A DNA stretch of 64,000 bases from Helicobacter sp. MIT 99-5507. GTDB lineage: Bacteria > Campylobacterota > Campylobacteria > Campylobacterales > Helicobacteraceae. Numbering within the stretch: position 1 is the first letter of the stretch; each line of letters opens with the position of its first letter. Location: contig NZ_NXLO01000004.1 of assembly GCF_003364295.1 (NCBI RefSeq), positions 62,001 through 126,000 of the forward strand, written 5' to 3'. Positions 8,506 through 17,154 of this stretch are shown in pieces. The position numbers and the translations under genes are program-made. The notes below the pieces were generated by a model. It ran no database searches, was not told the origin of the DNA, and worked only from the letters and a program-made list of their open reading frames with translations.

Positions 8506-9519
8506 TTATTTAAAAAATAAATCTGTTGGATAAGATTTTCCTGCTGCTTTTAAATCAAGATATGCACGTATATTTAAGAATTCATACGCAGGTTGTGCCC
8601 TTAGTCTTTCTTTTGCGCTATCTAGCATTTCTAATTCTAATAAAACATAGAAATATGCATTTTCTGCATTTTCATCATTATCAGCTAAATATTCAAATAT
8701 TTTTATCCATGCATTTGGATCGAGTTTGCCCTTTGTGGATTTTACAAAATTTAGATAATCACCCTTTGTAAATTTTGCATTTTTGCACATATCACTTATT
8801 TCTTGGTTGCTTAAAGAGATTTTGCCTTCTATAAATATATTTAATAGCTCAAGCGTTATTTCTCTATCATAGCTTATTTGATCTTTGTATTTTTCTATCT
8901 CTTTACTAGGTGCATTTTTTATGAGTGCAATAAAAGCAAACTTTTTTAATTCATATATGTAATTTTTATTTTTTATTATTGGAAGTCCATTTTTATAGTT
9001 TTTTGAAATACTATTTTTTACATTTAATGTAAATAGAGAGCTTGTTTTAGGTATATTAAATTTATAGACATCTATTTCTTCACCACTTTTTAGATTTGAA
9101 TACATTGCTAATAATTTTTTTATTTCTGCATTTTGGCATTCTGTAGAATCTTGCTTTGGTGATATATCAAATTGATCTATTATGTCCCCTATTTCTTTAA
9201 ATAAGCTTGTTTTTAGGATTAGATTCTCATCTTTTCTTTCTATGATTTTATTTTTAACTTTTTGTATAAAGGTTTTTTTGTCGTTTTTTATTGCATTATT
9301 GCTTAAAAATTTTCCCATTCTATCTGAAAAGATAAATATAATAGTAATAAAGAAAAATGTATAGATTATTATTACAACCCAAAGTGCAACAGGCATATCA
9401 TATGTCAAATTGCTAAAAGGTAGTGTATATTCAAATGTAGTACTATCAAGATTGTATATATAAAGACCAAGTAAAGCACCAAGTATTAGTATTGTTAGTG
9501 GATAGTATTTATAAAACAT
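8506..9519 (-). CDS. Conserved membrane protein of unknown function
   Basis: A 337-residue protein with two N-terminal membrane helices (about residues 5-23 and 47-65) and a basic cytoplasmic segment, followed by a long soluble part of predicted helices. The two-helix start followed by helical repeats loosely recalls LapA/HemY-like proteins, and the last 100 residues could be TPR-like, but I cannot confirm either. Its start overlaps the DksA-type gene end by 11 bases, so the two are probably translated together. No catalytic motif is seen. Confidence 0.75.
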   Translation of the reverse strand: MFYKYYPLTILILGALLGLYIYNLDSTTFEYTLPFSNLTYDMPVALWVVIIIYTFFFITIIFIFSDRMGKFLSNNAIKNDKKTFIQKVKNKIIERKDENLILKTSLFKEIGDIIDQFDISPKQDSTECQNAEIKKLLAMYSNLKSGEEIDVYKFNIPKTSSLFTLNVKNSISKNYKNGLPIIKNKNYIYELKKFAFIALIKNAPSKEIEKYKDQISYDREITLELLNIFIEGKISLSNQEISDMCKNAKFTKGDYLNFVKSTKGKLDPNAWIKIFEYLADNDENAENAYFYVLLELEMLDSAKERLRAQPAYEFLNIRAYLDLKAAGKSYPTDLFFK

Positions 9520-9889
9520 TCATTGTCCTTTTATTTTTACTTTTTGTTTTTTCATATATTTCTCTGCAAGTTATACAGAATCTTGCATAAGGTTTTGCCC
9601 TTAGACGTCTTATATCAATATTTTTGTTACACATTTCACATTTTCCATATTGATTATTTTCTATCTTTTTTATTGCCCTATTTATATCTTCTAAATACAT
9701 ATTATTATTTTTTAATATATTTTCATCAACATATGCTATTGATTTAAAACTACTGATATCAGCTTCTTCGCTTGTACTTATGCTATTTAGAGTATTAATA
9801 GTGTCATTGGAATCTTTTATAGAATTTATAGCATTACTTTTTAATAAATTAAGTTTATTTTTTAGTTCCTCAATCTCTCTTTTTCGCAT
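9509..9889 (-). CDS. dksA: DksA/TraR-type zinc-finger protein
   Basis: A 126-residue protein with an N-terminal coiled coil (about 1-75) and a C-terminal zinc finger, CEMCNKNIDIRRLRAKPYAR followed by FCITC. This is the DksA/TraR fold, which enters the RNA polymerase secondary channel and acts with ppGpp. The start is ATG with AAAGGAG just upstream. Length is somewhat under E. coli DksA but usual for the Campylobacterota form. It is followed by the membrane protein and preceded by rlmH in one operon. Confidence 0.88.
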   Translation of the reverse strand: MRKREIEELKNKLNLLKSNAINSIKDSNDTINTLNSISTSEEADISSFKSIAYVDENILKNNNMYLEDINRAIKKIENNQYGKCEMCNKNIDIRRLRAKPYARFCITCREIYEKTKSKNKRTMNVL

Positions 9890-9898
9890 ATTACTCCT

Positions 9899-10348
9899 TT
9901 ATTCTTTATGATATGGGTGATTGTTTATGATGCATAATGCTCTAAATATTTGTTCAAATATAATAATTTTTGTGATTTTATAGCTAAAAGTAAGTTTGCT
10001 TAGTGATATATTTGTAGTTTTTGATAAAAATGTATCATCAAAACCATATGAACCACCAATAAAAAAATTTATTTCATTTTTATCTCTTAAGAGATTACTA
10101 AACTCAAATGTGCTTACTTCTTTGCCATTTGGGTGAAGTGCTATATTTGGCACATTATGTTTAAGATATTTACTAAATTCTATTCCATAAGATTCTTTTG
10201 CACTTATAGCAGAATCTTTTTGTGCTTTTTGTATATTAGCATTAAATATGCTTATATCTTCCACTGTTACCCCAAATTGTTTAATTTGTTTTATAAATTC
10301 ATCACATTTATTTTGTTTTTTTGCTATTGAGTAAATTTTTATTTTCAT
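9899..10348 (-). CDS. rlmH: 23S rRNA (pseudouridine1915-N3)-methyltransferase
   Basis: A 149-residue SPOUT methyltransferase. The SAM-binding knot is visible as [11 protein letters not shown], and the protein ends in the typical NHPYHKE, matching the conserved C-terminal HPYHK-type tail. RlmH methylates pseudouridine 1915 of 23S rRNA in the 70S ribosome. Its start lies 41 bases inside the 3' end of accD, a large overlap suggesting coupled translation. From memory the accD-rlmH-DksA order also occurs in H. pylori. Confidence 0.93.
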   Translation of the reverse strand: MKIKIYSIAKKQNKCDEFIKQIKQFGVTVEDISIFNANIQKAQKDSAISAKESYGIEFSKYLKHNVPNIALHPNGKEVSTFEFSNLLRDKNEINFFIGGSYGFDDTFLSKTTNISLSKLTFSYKITKIIIFEQIFRALCIINNHPYHKE

Positions 10349-11192
10349 TTGTTAGCATTTCTAATAAATCACTTAAAGTCTTTTTTAATTCTTTTCTATG
10401 GACTACCATATCAAGCAGTCCGTGTTCTAAGAGAAATTCTGCTGTTTGGAATCCTTGTGGTAAATCTTCACCTATTGTTTGTTTTATCACTCTAGCTCCT
10501 GCAAAGCCTATTGTAGCTCCTGGTTCTGCTATGATAATATCACCTAAAAATGCAAATGACGCACTAACGCCACCCATCGTAGGATCTGTCAAAATAGAAA
10601 TATAAGGAAGATTAGCCTTGGATAATTTATCCAGGGCGGCACTTGTTTTTGCCATTTGCATTAAAGAAAATGTGCTCTCTTGCATTCTTGCTCCACCACT
10701 TGATGAGCAAATTATCAATCCTTGTCTTTTTTCAATCGCTCTATTGATAGCTCGAAGTATTTTTTCACCCTCAACTGATGCAAGACTTCCACCCATAAAT
10801 TCAAAATCAAAGATTACAGTTTGCACATCTATTCCATTGATTTTTCCTTCTATGCTTATTGCTGAACTCTCTCTTCCACCTGTTTTTTTTGCATATTCTT
10901 CGATTCTTTGTTTATAGCTTTTTTTATCTACAAAATTTAGCGGATCAGTAGGCAATAGATTCCTATCATGTTCTATTGTGCTACCTTCATCAAAGATTAA
11001 TTTTATCCTATCAAGGACATTTATCCTAAAGTGATAATTACATTTTGGACATACAGAGTTTTGACTTAGCACCTCTTTATAATACATCAATGCATTGCAT
11101 GAATTGCATTTTATCCATTGTGTTTGTGTTTCTTTTGGTGCAGTTTCTGTTGGTATTTGCTTATTTTTTTTATTAAAAATTCCTAAAGCCAC
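10308..11192 (-). CDS. accD: Acetyl-CoA carboxylase carboxyltransferase subunit beta
   Basis: A 294-residue protein starting at GTG 11192 with AAGGAG upstream. The N-terminal four-Cys zinc ribbon (CNSC...CPKC, about residues 29-51) is intact. The crotonase-like core shows [21 protein letters not shown], and [12 protein letters not shown]. AccD with AccA transfers the carboxyl group from biotin to acetyl-CoA to form malonyl-CoA. It is the first gene of the minus-strand run that continues to mqnA. Confidence 0.95.
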   Translation of the reverse strand: MALGIFNKKNKQIPTETAPKETQTQWIKCNSCNALMYYKEVLSQNSVCPKCNYHFRINVLDRIKLIFDEGSTIEHDRNLLPTDPLNFVDKKSYKQRIEEYAKKTGGRESSAISIEGKINGIDVQTVIFDFEFMGGSLASVEGEKILRAINRAIEKRQGLIICSSSGGARMQESTFSLMQMAKTSAALDKLSKANLPYISILTDPTMGGVSASFAFLGDIIIAEPGATIGFAGARVIKQTIGEDLPQGFQTAEFLLEHGLLDMVVHRKELKKTLSDLLEMLTNENKNLLNSKKTK

Positions 11193-11323
11193 ACTCCTTG
11201 CCTCCCCTATATAAAAGTTTTGAAAATATTATCAAATAACTTCTTATCTTTACTAAGTTAGTAAAATATATATTTTAGTATCATTAAAATAATTTGTTAA
11301 TTAAAGATTTATGGAGTTATTTT

Positions 11324-11944
11324 TTGCAAGGATTTATAAGTGGCATTACGAAGCTAAAAAATGAAGATATCATAGTCCAAATCATCACACAAAATAAATT
11401 TTTGAGTTTATATCGATTTTATGGGCTTAGGCATAGCATTATTAGTATTGGTCGCAAAATCGATTTTGATATAGAATATAACGGACAATTTATTCCAAAA
11501 TTACGCAATATTATACAGCTTGGATTTGCTTATGAGAGTGATTTTACTAAGCTTTATTATTGGCAGCAATTTTTAAAGCTATTAAACAATCATCTACGCG
11601 ATACAGAAGATATTCCTAGTTTTTATTTTGAAATGCTAAATAATGGCGCTATTATCTTAAATAAGCAGAATCCATCAAGGGTATTAATAGAAATGTATGT
11701 AAAATTACTGCATTTTGAAGGCAGATTAAGTTTGGATTCTAATTGTTTTATTTGTAATGAGGAATTATCTAACAAAATAGCTGTAACTAGAGGATTTCTA
11801 TGCGCTCATAATAGTTGCCTAATAAATAATATTGAAGTAATTGATAAAGATTTATTTTTTGGTTTTATTAAGCTTAAAAAAAGCATATTTCTAAATGATA
11901 GTGAAGTTGAATACTTATTGAACGCACTTTTGCTTGGAATCTAA
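11324..11944 (+). CDS. recO: RecO-family recombination/repair protein
   Basis: A protein of about 206 residues. TTG at 11324 is chosen because GGAG lies 7 bases upstream and MQGFI is a RecO-like start; the frame is open a further 10 codons. The N-terminal part looks like the RecO OB fold. A late Cys motif (CFIC, then CAHNSC) near residue 145-165 fits the zinc region of RecO. RecO loads RecA with RecR on SSB-coated DNA. From memory H. pylori has this gene next to accD, transcribed away from it as here. Confidence 0.75.
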   Translation: MQGFISGITKLKNEDIIVQIITQNKFLSLYRFYGLRHSIISIGRKIDFDIEYNGQFIPKLRNIIQLGFAYESDFTKLYYWQQFLKLLNNHLRDTEDIPSFYFEMLNNGAIILNKQNPSRVLIEMYVKLLHFEGRLSLDSNCFICNEELSNKIAVTRGFLCAHNSCLINNIEVIDKDLFFGFIKLKKSIFLNDSEVEYLLNALLLGI

Positions 11945-12017
11945 AATAAAATTTTAAAGCTTATAGCAATAAGATTTAGCCTTCTTTTTAAGTGAAATAA
12001 TGATATTTCTAAGAATC

Positions 12018-12043
12018 TAGAATCTAAAGGATTTTAGATTCTA
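12018..12043. terminator. Bidirectional terminator-like hairpin between recO and the thioesterase
   Basis: The 11-base arms TAGAATCTAAA (12018-12028) and TTTAGATTCTA (12033-12043) are perfect inverted copies with a GGAT loop. The element spans the stop codon of the minus-strand thioesterase and lies 74 bases after recO. It is built from the AGAATCT/AGATTCT heptamer that is frequent throughout the window. T runs are weak on both sides, so termination strength is uncertain. Confidence 0.55.
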
Positions 12044-12499
12044 TTTAGCCTTGCTTCTTGCGATTTTTCTTTGTTTTGCTGCTTCATAACGCCTTTTATC
12101 TTCTTTTGTTGTTGGTATTAGTTGATCGATTTCTAGTGGTATTCCATCTGGATCTAGTGCTACCATCGTAAAATACGAACTATTTGTATGTGTTGCTGTC
12201 CTATTTTTTATATCTTCACTTATTACTTTTATACCTACTTCCATTGAGCTTTTTCCTGTATAATTTACTCTAGCTAGAAAAGTCACTAGATTTCCAATTG
12301 GGACAGGTTGTCTAAAACTCACACTATCTACATACACAGTCACTACATCAACACCGCAATATCTAGTCGCACATGCATAAGCTACTTGATCTAGCATCCT
12401 CATAATATGTCCGCCATGGACAACACCGCTAAAATTAGCCAAATCTGGTGACATCAAAATAGTCATAGATAAAGATCGTCTATCAAAAATATCTTCCAT
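12041..12499 (-). CDS. Hotdog-fold acyl-CoA thioesterase
   Basis: A 152-residue single-hotdog protein of the YciA/BACH group. The signature GVVHGGHIMRMLDQVAYACA contains the conserved HGG and the Asp of the active-site helix, and VDSVSFRQPVPIGN matches the family's second block. Such enzymes hydrolyse acyl-CoA thioesters, often of broad chain length. The tail is basic (KQRKIARSKAK). It stands alone on the minus strand between recO and galE. Confidence 0.88.
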   Translation of the reverse strand: MEDIFDRRSLSMTILMSPDLANFSGVVHGGHIMRMLDQVAYACATRYCGVDVVTVYVDSVSFRQPVPIGNLVTFLARVNYTGKSSMEVGIKVISEDIKNRTATHTNSSYFTMVALDPDGIPLEIDQLIPTTKEDKRRYEAAKQRKIARSKAK

Positions 12500-12642
12500 A
12501 ACTCTAACCCCTAAAATGATAATTTTGTAATGATAATTTTATTTTATTATTAAAATTTTGGATATTAACAAACTATTAAAACTAGATATTAATAAAGCTT
12601 AATAATAAAAAAGTAACACTCTAAAATAATCTGCTTATATTG

Positions 12643-12648
12643 TATAAT
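12643..12648 (+). promoter_or_regulatory. Predicted -10 box for galE
   Basis: A TATAAT in the context TTGTATAATTTTATAG, 29 bases before the TTG start of galE, in the gap after the divergent thioesterase gene. No good -35 is visible, as is common in this lineage. Confidence 0.5.
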
Positions 12649-12677
12649 TTTATAGAAAAAGTTATCAAGGAATAGCA

Positions 12678-13712
12678 TTGAAAAATATACTTTTTACTGG
12701 TGCAGCCGGATATATCGGCTCTTGTAGTGCTTATCATTTTTTGAAAAATACTTCTTGTAATATTTTTATCATTGATAATTTAAGCAGTGGTTTTGTAGAA
12801 AATATTAGTTTCTTAGAATCTAATTTCAAAGATAGAATCTGCTTTATCAACCTTGATTTAAATAATACTTGTGCATTAAAAAAAATATTACAACAAAATA
12901 AATTTGATTGTGTAGTGCATTTTGCTGCTTCTTTAATCGTCCCAGAATCTGTTGTAAATCCGCTTTTGTATTATTCAAACAACACTAAAAATACGCTAAA
13001 TTTGATTTCATTATGTATAGAATCTAAGATAAATAAATTTATTTTTAGTTCTACTGCTGCAGTTTATGGTGAGCCAAAAGTATTGCCTGTAAAGGAAGAT
13101 TCTATGTTGGTTCCTATAAATCCTTATGGCACTTCTAAAATGATGAGCGAGATGATTTTAAGAGACACATCGATTGCATATAAAGATTTTAATTTTGTTG
13201 CACTCAGATATTTTAATGTAGCAGGTGCATTAAGTGATAGTGATTTTAAAAACAAATTTGGACTTGGACAAAGAAGCAAAAATGCTACACATCTAATAAA
13301 AGTAGCTTGTGAATGTGCTGTTGGAAAAAGAGAGAGTATAAGCATTTTTGGTGATGATTATGATACAAAAGATGGTAGTTGTATTCGAGATTATATTCAT
13401 ATTGATGATTTAGCATTAGCACATTTAAGTGCTTATGAATTCTTAGATTCTCATAAAAAAAGTGAAGTTTTTAATGTCGGATATGGCAGTGGATATAGCG
13501 TAAAAGAAGTGATTGATATTGTAAAAGAAGTTAGTGGAGTTGATTTTAGAGTAGTGCAAGGTAAAAGGCGAGAAGGCGATCCAGCAAAACTAATATCTGA
13601 TAATGCAAAAATCTTAAAAGAGACTTCTTGGAAGCCAAAATATAATGATTTAAGACTGATTGCAAAAAGTGCATATTTATGGGAGTGTGCTCTAAAGGAT
13701 GAAAATGCCTAA
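12678..13712 (+). CDS. galE: UDP-glucose 4-epimerase
   Basis: A 344-residue short-chain dehydrogenase-type epimerase. It has the N-terminal NAD motif GAAGYIGS (about 7-14), the catalytic STAAVYG (Ser/Thr) and the YGTSK (Tyr-x3-Lys) motif. DGSCIRDYIHIDDLA in the C-terminal domain is typical of GalE. It interconverts UDP-glucose and UDP-galactose (possibly also the N-acetyl forms) for surface polysaccharide. The start is TTG at 12678, with AAGGAA 10 bases upstream. The following transferase gene overlaps its end. Confidence 0.93.
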   Translation: MKNILFTGAAGYIGSCSAYHFLKNTSCNIFIIDNLSSGFVENISFLESNFKDRICFINLDLNNTCALKKILQQNKFDCVVHFAASLIVPESVVNPLLYYSNNTKNTLNLISLCIESKINKFIFSSTAAVYGEPKVLPVKEDSMLVPINPYGTSKMMSEMILRDTSIAYKDFNFVALRYFNVAGALSDSDFKNKFGLGQRSKNATHLIKVACECAVGKRESISIFGDDYDTKDGSCIRDYIHIDDLALAHLSAYEFLDSHKKSEVFNVGYGSGYSVKEVIDIVKEVSGVDFRVVQGKRREGDPAKLISDNAKILKETSWKPKYNDLRLIAKSAYLWECALKDENA

Positions 13713-14739
13713 ATATGAGATTGTATATTTTTGCGAGGTATTTTTTCTATCACTCATTATTGCATTTGTAGTTGATAGTTTTATCATACGATACGCACAA
13801 AAAAGTGGTTTGTTACTTGATAGAGATTCTTCTATAAAACCACAAAAAATGCATTATGGTGATATTCCTAGAGCAGGCGGAATAGGCATATTTCTAGCTC
13901 TTTGTTTTATTATTTTCTTTGGATTAAAATACTTTAATCTTTTACTATTTATTCCTATATGTTTGGTATTTTTAAGTGGAGTATTAGAAGATATAAAAAA
14001 TTCTCTAAGCCCAAAACAGCGGCTTTTATTACAAGTTTTAGCCTCTATTAGCGCGATTTATTTTTTTGATTGTGTGATTACTGATATTGGATTATCTTTG
14101 CCTTATTATATTGGTGTTATTTTTAGTGTATTTTGTATTGTTGGGATTATTAATGCTATAAATATTATCGATGGTTTCAATGGATTAGCTGGAGGATTTA
14201 GCATTCTTGCATTGCTAAGTATTACATTTGTTTCATATATCGTTGGTGATATAAAAATATTTTATATTTGCATTGGGCTTATTGGCGGAATCTTGGGTTT
14301 TTTACTTTTAAATTTTCCAAAAGGCAGAATCTTTTTAGGTGATGGTGGAGCATACTTGGTTGGCTTCATCTTGGCGTTTTTGCTTATTTTGCTTACTCAA
14401 AATAAAGATAATGGAGTTAGCCCATGGTATGGAATCTGCATTATGATATATCCTATTTTTGAAGTCCTATTTTCTATTTATAGAAAGAAAATAATACGCT
14501 CTATGTCTGCTATGGAGCCAGATTCTATTCATTTTCATATGTTGATTTATAAGCGAATAACTCGCTCAAATTATAAAACTTCAATATTAATATGGATTTT
14601 AAATATTCCATTTATATTTTTACCAATTTTATTTTTTGATAATACATTTATGCTTATTGCTATTTCTATAGTTTTTATTTTTATTTATTTATTTATTTAT
14701 TTTAGAATTATTAAATTTGCAGGGATAAAATTGCTTTAA
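13705..14739 (+). CDS. WecA-like undecaprenyl-phosphate sugar-1-phosphate transferase
   Basis: A polytopic (about 10-11 helices) protein of some 344 residues in the MraY/WecA/GT4 family. It shows QKMHYGDIPRAGG near the start, INIIDGFNGLAGG, FLGDGGAYLVGF, and HFHMLIYKR, which match the nucleotide-sugar and Mg sites of WecA. It would start O-antigen or a related glycan by moving GlcNAc-1-P (or a related sugar) to undecaprenyl phosphate. ATG at 13705 has AAAGGA at good spacing; ATG 13699 is the alternative. Both overlap galE. Five ATTT repeats (14683-14702) lie near the 3' end. Confidence 0.85.
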   Translation: MPKYEIVYFCEVFFLSLIIAFVVDSFIIRYAQKSGLLLDRDSSIKPQKMHYGDIPRAGGIGIFLALCFIIFFGLKYFNLLLFIPICLVFLSGVLEDIKNSLSPKQRLLLQVLASISAIYFFDCVITDIGLSLPYYIGVIFSVFCIVGIINAINIIDGFNGLAGGFSILALLSITFVSYIVGDIKIFYICIGLIGGILGFLLLNFPKGRIFLGDGGAYLVGFILAFLLILLTQNKDNGVSPWYGICIMIYPIFEVLFSIYRKKIIRSMSAMEPDSIHFHMLIYKRITRSNYKTSILIWILNIPFIFLPILFFDNTFMLIAISIVFIFIYLFIYFRIIKFAGIKLL

Positions 14740-14816
14740 AGAGAAATTAAATAAAAATTCATAATTTTGTTTTACAATTTTTTCTATATAAATTTATTTT
14801 TAAAAAGAGAATCTTT

Positions 14817-15275
14817 ATGAGAACTATTTTTATTTTGTTTATATTTTTTTTAACGCTAAAAGCAGATTTTTTAGGTAACTTTTATATGGAGTTACAAAAG
14901 CTTAAGCTTTCAAGAGAGCAGCAAATACAGCTAAATAATGCCGTAAGAAAGCATCACTCATTTTTATACAAATGGTATGATGATTTCAATAAAGTCAATA
15001 ATGAGATTGTAGATAGTTTTTCAAACTCATCACTTAGTGCAGATTCTGCTATACTTAATAGAAGCATAGATTTGGAGTCTCAAAGAGTTTCAGCTGAAAG
15101 AAACTTTTTGCTTAATGTATATGAGATATTAAATAAAGAGCAAAGAGCGATTTTTGGTGAAAAGATTAGAGAAAGAGAAAATTATAGTAGAATCTTGCAA
15201 AATAGGTTTGAAAATTCACAAAGACTTCGTCAAGCTGAAAATAGTGGCAATCCGTTTGAAGAAATAGGAAAATAG
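14817..15275 (+). CDS. Spy/CpxP-like periplasmic protein
   Basis: A 152-residue protein with an N-terminal signal peptide (about 1-16, ending in LKADF). The mature part is all helical and charged, with LSREQQIQLNNAV and LNKEQRAIF, which look like the LTxxQ repeats of Spy/CpxP/CnrX. Such proteins are periplasmic chaperones or sensors of envelope or metal stress. The gene lies just upstream of a response regulator and histidine kinase, like the cpxP-cpxRA and metal-sensing arrangements. The family call rests on pattern only. Confidence 0.65.
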   Translation: MRTIFILFIFFLTLKADFLGNFYMELQKLKLSREQQIQLNNAVRKHHSFLYKWYDDFNKVNNEIVDSFSNSSLSADSAILNRSIDLESQRVSAERNFLLNVYEILNKEQRAIFGEKIRERENYSRILQNRFENSQRLRQAENSGNPFEEIGK

Positions 15276-15296
15276 AGATTGAATTTTGGAGCATTT

Positions 15297-15965
15297 ATGA
15301 CACATAAATTATTATTGATTGAAGATGATTTGGAGATGCAAGGACTTATAGTAGCATATTTGACTCAATCAAAATATCAAGTGATTGCGACACATTTGCC
15401 AAGTAAGGCATTAGAAATATTAGAAGGCAAAAATAATATAGATTTAATCATACTAGATTTAACACTTCCTGAAATGGATGGATTTAAACTCTGCAAAAAG
15501 ATTCGGGCAATCACACAAGTGCCAATTATTATATCAAGTGCTAGAAGTGATATTTTTAATAAAGTAGAGGGATTTGAAAGAGGCGCAGATGACTACCTTG
15601 CAAAACCATATGAACCTGTTGAGTTATTAGCGCGCATAAATGCAATGTTAAGAAGATTAAAACCAAAAAATCTTGAATTTGGAAATATGGGCATAAATAT
15701 AGAACAAAGAAATGTCTTTATTGATGGAGTAAATGTAGATTTGACACCAACTGAATTTGATATATTGCTTTTTTTGATAGAAAATAGACAAAAACCTATG
15801 AGTAGGGAACAGATTGCAAATAGCATTTCTGCTATAAATGAAGATTCTACACTAAGAAGTATCGATACGCATATAAGAAATATTAGATTTAAGATTAATG
15901 ATAATGCAAAAGAACCAAGATTTATACAATCAGTTTGGGGGATAGGGTATAGATTTTGCAGTTAA
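15297..15965 (+). CDS. OmpR-family response regulator
   Basis: A 222-residue two-domain regulator. The receiver domain (about 1-115) has the acidic pair in IEDD, the phospho-acceptor in LILDLTLPEMDG, SSAR, and KPYEP. The C-terminal winged helix has LTPTEFDILLFL and ends in WGIGYRF. ATG at 15297 is preferred because TTGGAG lies 7-8 bases upstream and LLLIEDD follows at once; the frame is open 6 codons further. It is similar to the H. pylori acid-response regulator HP0166 in SSARSD and DYLxKPYxPxELLARI. The kinase gene overlaps its stop. Confidence 0.9.
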   Translation: MTHKLLLIEDDLEMQGLIVAYLTQSKYQVIATHLPSKALEILEGKNNIDLIILDLTLPEMDGFKLCKKIRAITQVPIIISSARSDIFNKVEGFERGADDYLAKPYEPVELLARINAMLRRLKPKNLEFGNMGINIEQRNVFIDGVNVDLTPTEFDILLFLIENRQKPMSREQIANSISAINEDSTLRSIDTHIRNIRFKINDNAKEPRFIQSVWGIGYRFCS

Positions 15966-17140
15966 AACATGAATTTGTAATTATAATATTTGTGTTATTT
16001 TTCATCACTATAGCTTTTTTTATACAAACAGATAAGATTTTGAAAGAAAGCCAAGATGATAGATTAAAAAGCGAAATGATTGTTTTTGTGCAAACTTTGA
16101 TGCCTTATTATTTAAGCGGTAATCTTGATGCTGTTTATAGAATAGGAAATAGTTTTGGATATACACAAGTTGTAGATGTCCCTAAAAATGCGACTACATT
16201 GTATGAAGATTTTAATAATATGCTATATTTTAGAATCTTCTCTTATGATTCTTTTATGGGCTTTAGTATAGTTTTTTTAGATAATAAAATCACCTTTGTT
16301 AGGCTTGTAAGCAGCAATGAGTGGGATAATTATAAGACTATAGTATTATTATTTCACTTAAGTATTATTGCGCTTCTTGCATTTTTCTTATTTCACAAAG
16401 TGCTTCGTCCGCTAAATAGATTAAAAAATGCGATTGATGAATTGAAAGCTGGAATCTATGCAAAAATGCTTACTACAAATCAAAAAGATGAAATAGGGCA
16501 ATTAATGCTTGCTTTTAATGAAATGAATGAAAAAATATCTCGCCTCATTAAAGCAAGAGAGCTCATCACTAGAAATATCGCACATGAGTTAAAAACGCCA
16601 CTTGCAAAAATAAAATTATCACTTAGCTTAAAAAATGGAGATGAGCTAAAAAAAGATTTAAATCGATATATAGATTCTCTTGATAGGATTAGTCAAAATA
16701 TGCTTGAATATGAGAGAATCCAAGAGGGAGATTTTAGATTAAATTTTAGTGAATTTATGAGTGAGAGCGTGATATTTGAAGCATTGCGTGATTTTGAAAA
16801 TGAAAAAATAGTATTGAATGTCATTAAAAGTGTCAAGATACATGGTGATTTAAGATTAATTAGCATTGCTGTTAAAAATTTGATAGAAAATGCAATCAAA
16901 TATAGCGATGATGGTGTTGTTAATATAGAATTGAGTGAAAAAGGTATTATGTTTTGCAATAATGGTAAAAAATTGCAAAATGATATATTGTATTATTTCG
17001 AACCATTTTATCGCGGTGAGATTATAAAAAGTGGATATGGGCTTGGATTGTCGATTGTAAATGAGATTGTTAAATTACATAAAATGAATATCGAGTATAG
17101 CTATAGTGGTAATACACATATATTTTATATAAGATTCTAA
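15956..17140 (+). CDS. Sensor histidine kinase
   Basis: A 394-residue membrane kinase starting at TTG 15956 and overlapping the regulator by 10 bases. It has a first membrane helix (about 7-25), a short periplasmic sensor, a second helix (about 125-145), a HAMP-like linker (LRPLNRLKNAIDEL), the H-box RNIAHELKTPLAKI, an N-box (NLIENAIKYS) and a G-box (GYGLGLSIV). The periplasmic part holds one histidine-poor sensor of about 100 residues. It should phosphorylate the adjacent OmpR-type regulator; the Spy-like gene upstream points to envelope or metal stress as the signal. Confidence 0.9.
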   Translation: MQLKHEFVIIIFVLFFITIAFFIQTDKILKESQDDRLKSEMIVFVQTLMPYYLSGNLDAVYRIGNSFGYTQVVDVPKNATTLYEDFNNMLYFRIFSYDSFMGFSIVFLDNKITFVRLVSSNEWDNYKTIVLLFHLSIIALLAFFLFHKVLRPLNRLKNAIDELKAGIYAKMLTTNQKDEIGQLMLAFNEMNEKISRLIKARELITRNIAHELKTPLAKIKLSLSLKNGDELKKDLNRYIDSLDRISQNMLEYERIQEGDFRLNFSEFMSESVIFEALRDFENEKIVLNVIKSVKIHGDLRLISIAVKNLIENAIKYSDDGVVNIELSEKGIMFCNNGKKLQNDILYYFEPFYRGEIIKSGYGLGLSIVNEIVKLHKMNIEYSYSGNTHIFYIRF

Positions 17141-17154
17141 TGGAGATATAAAAT

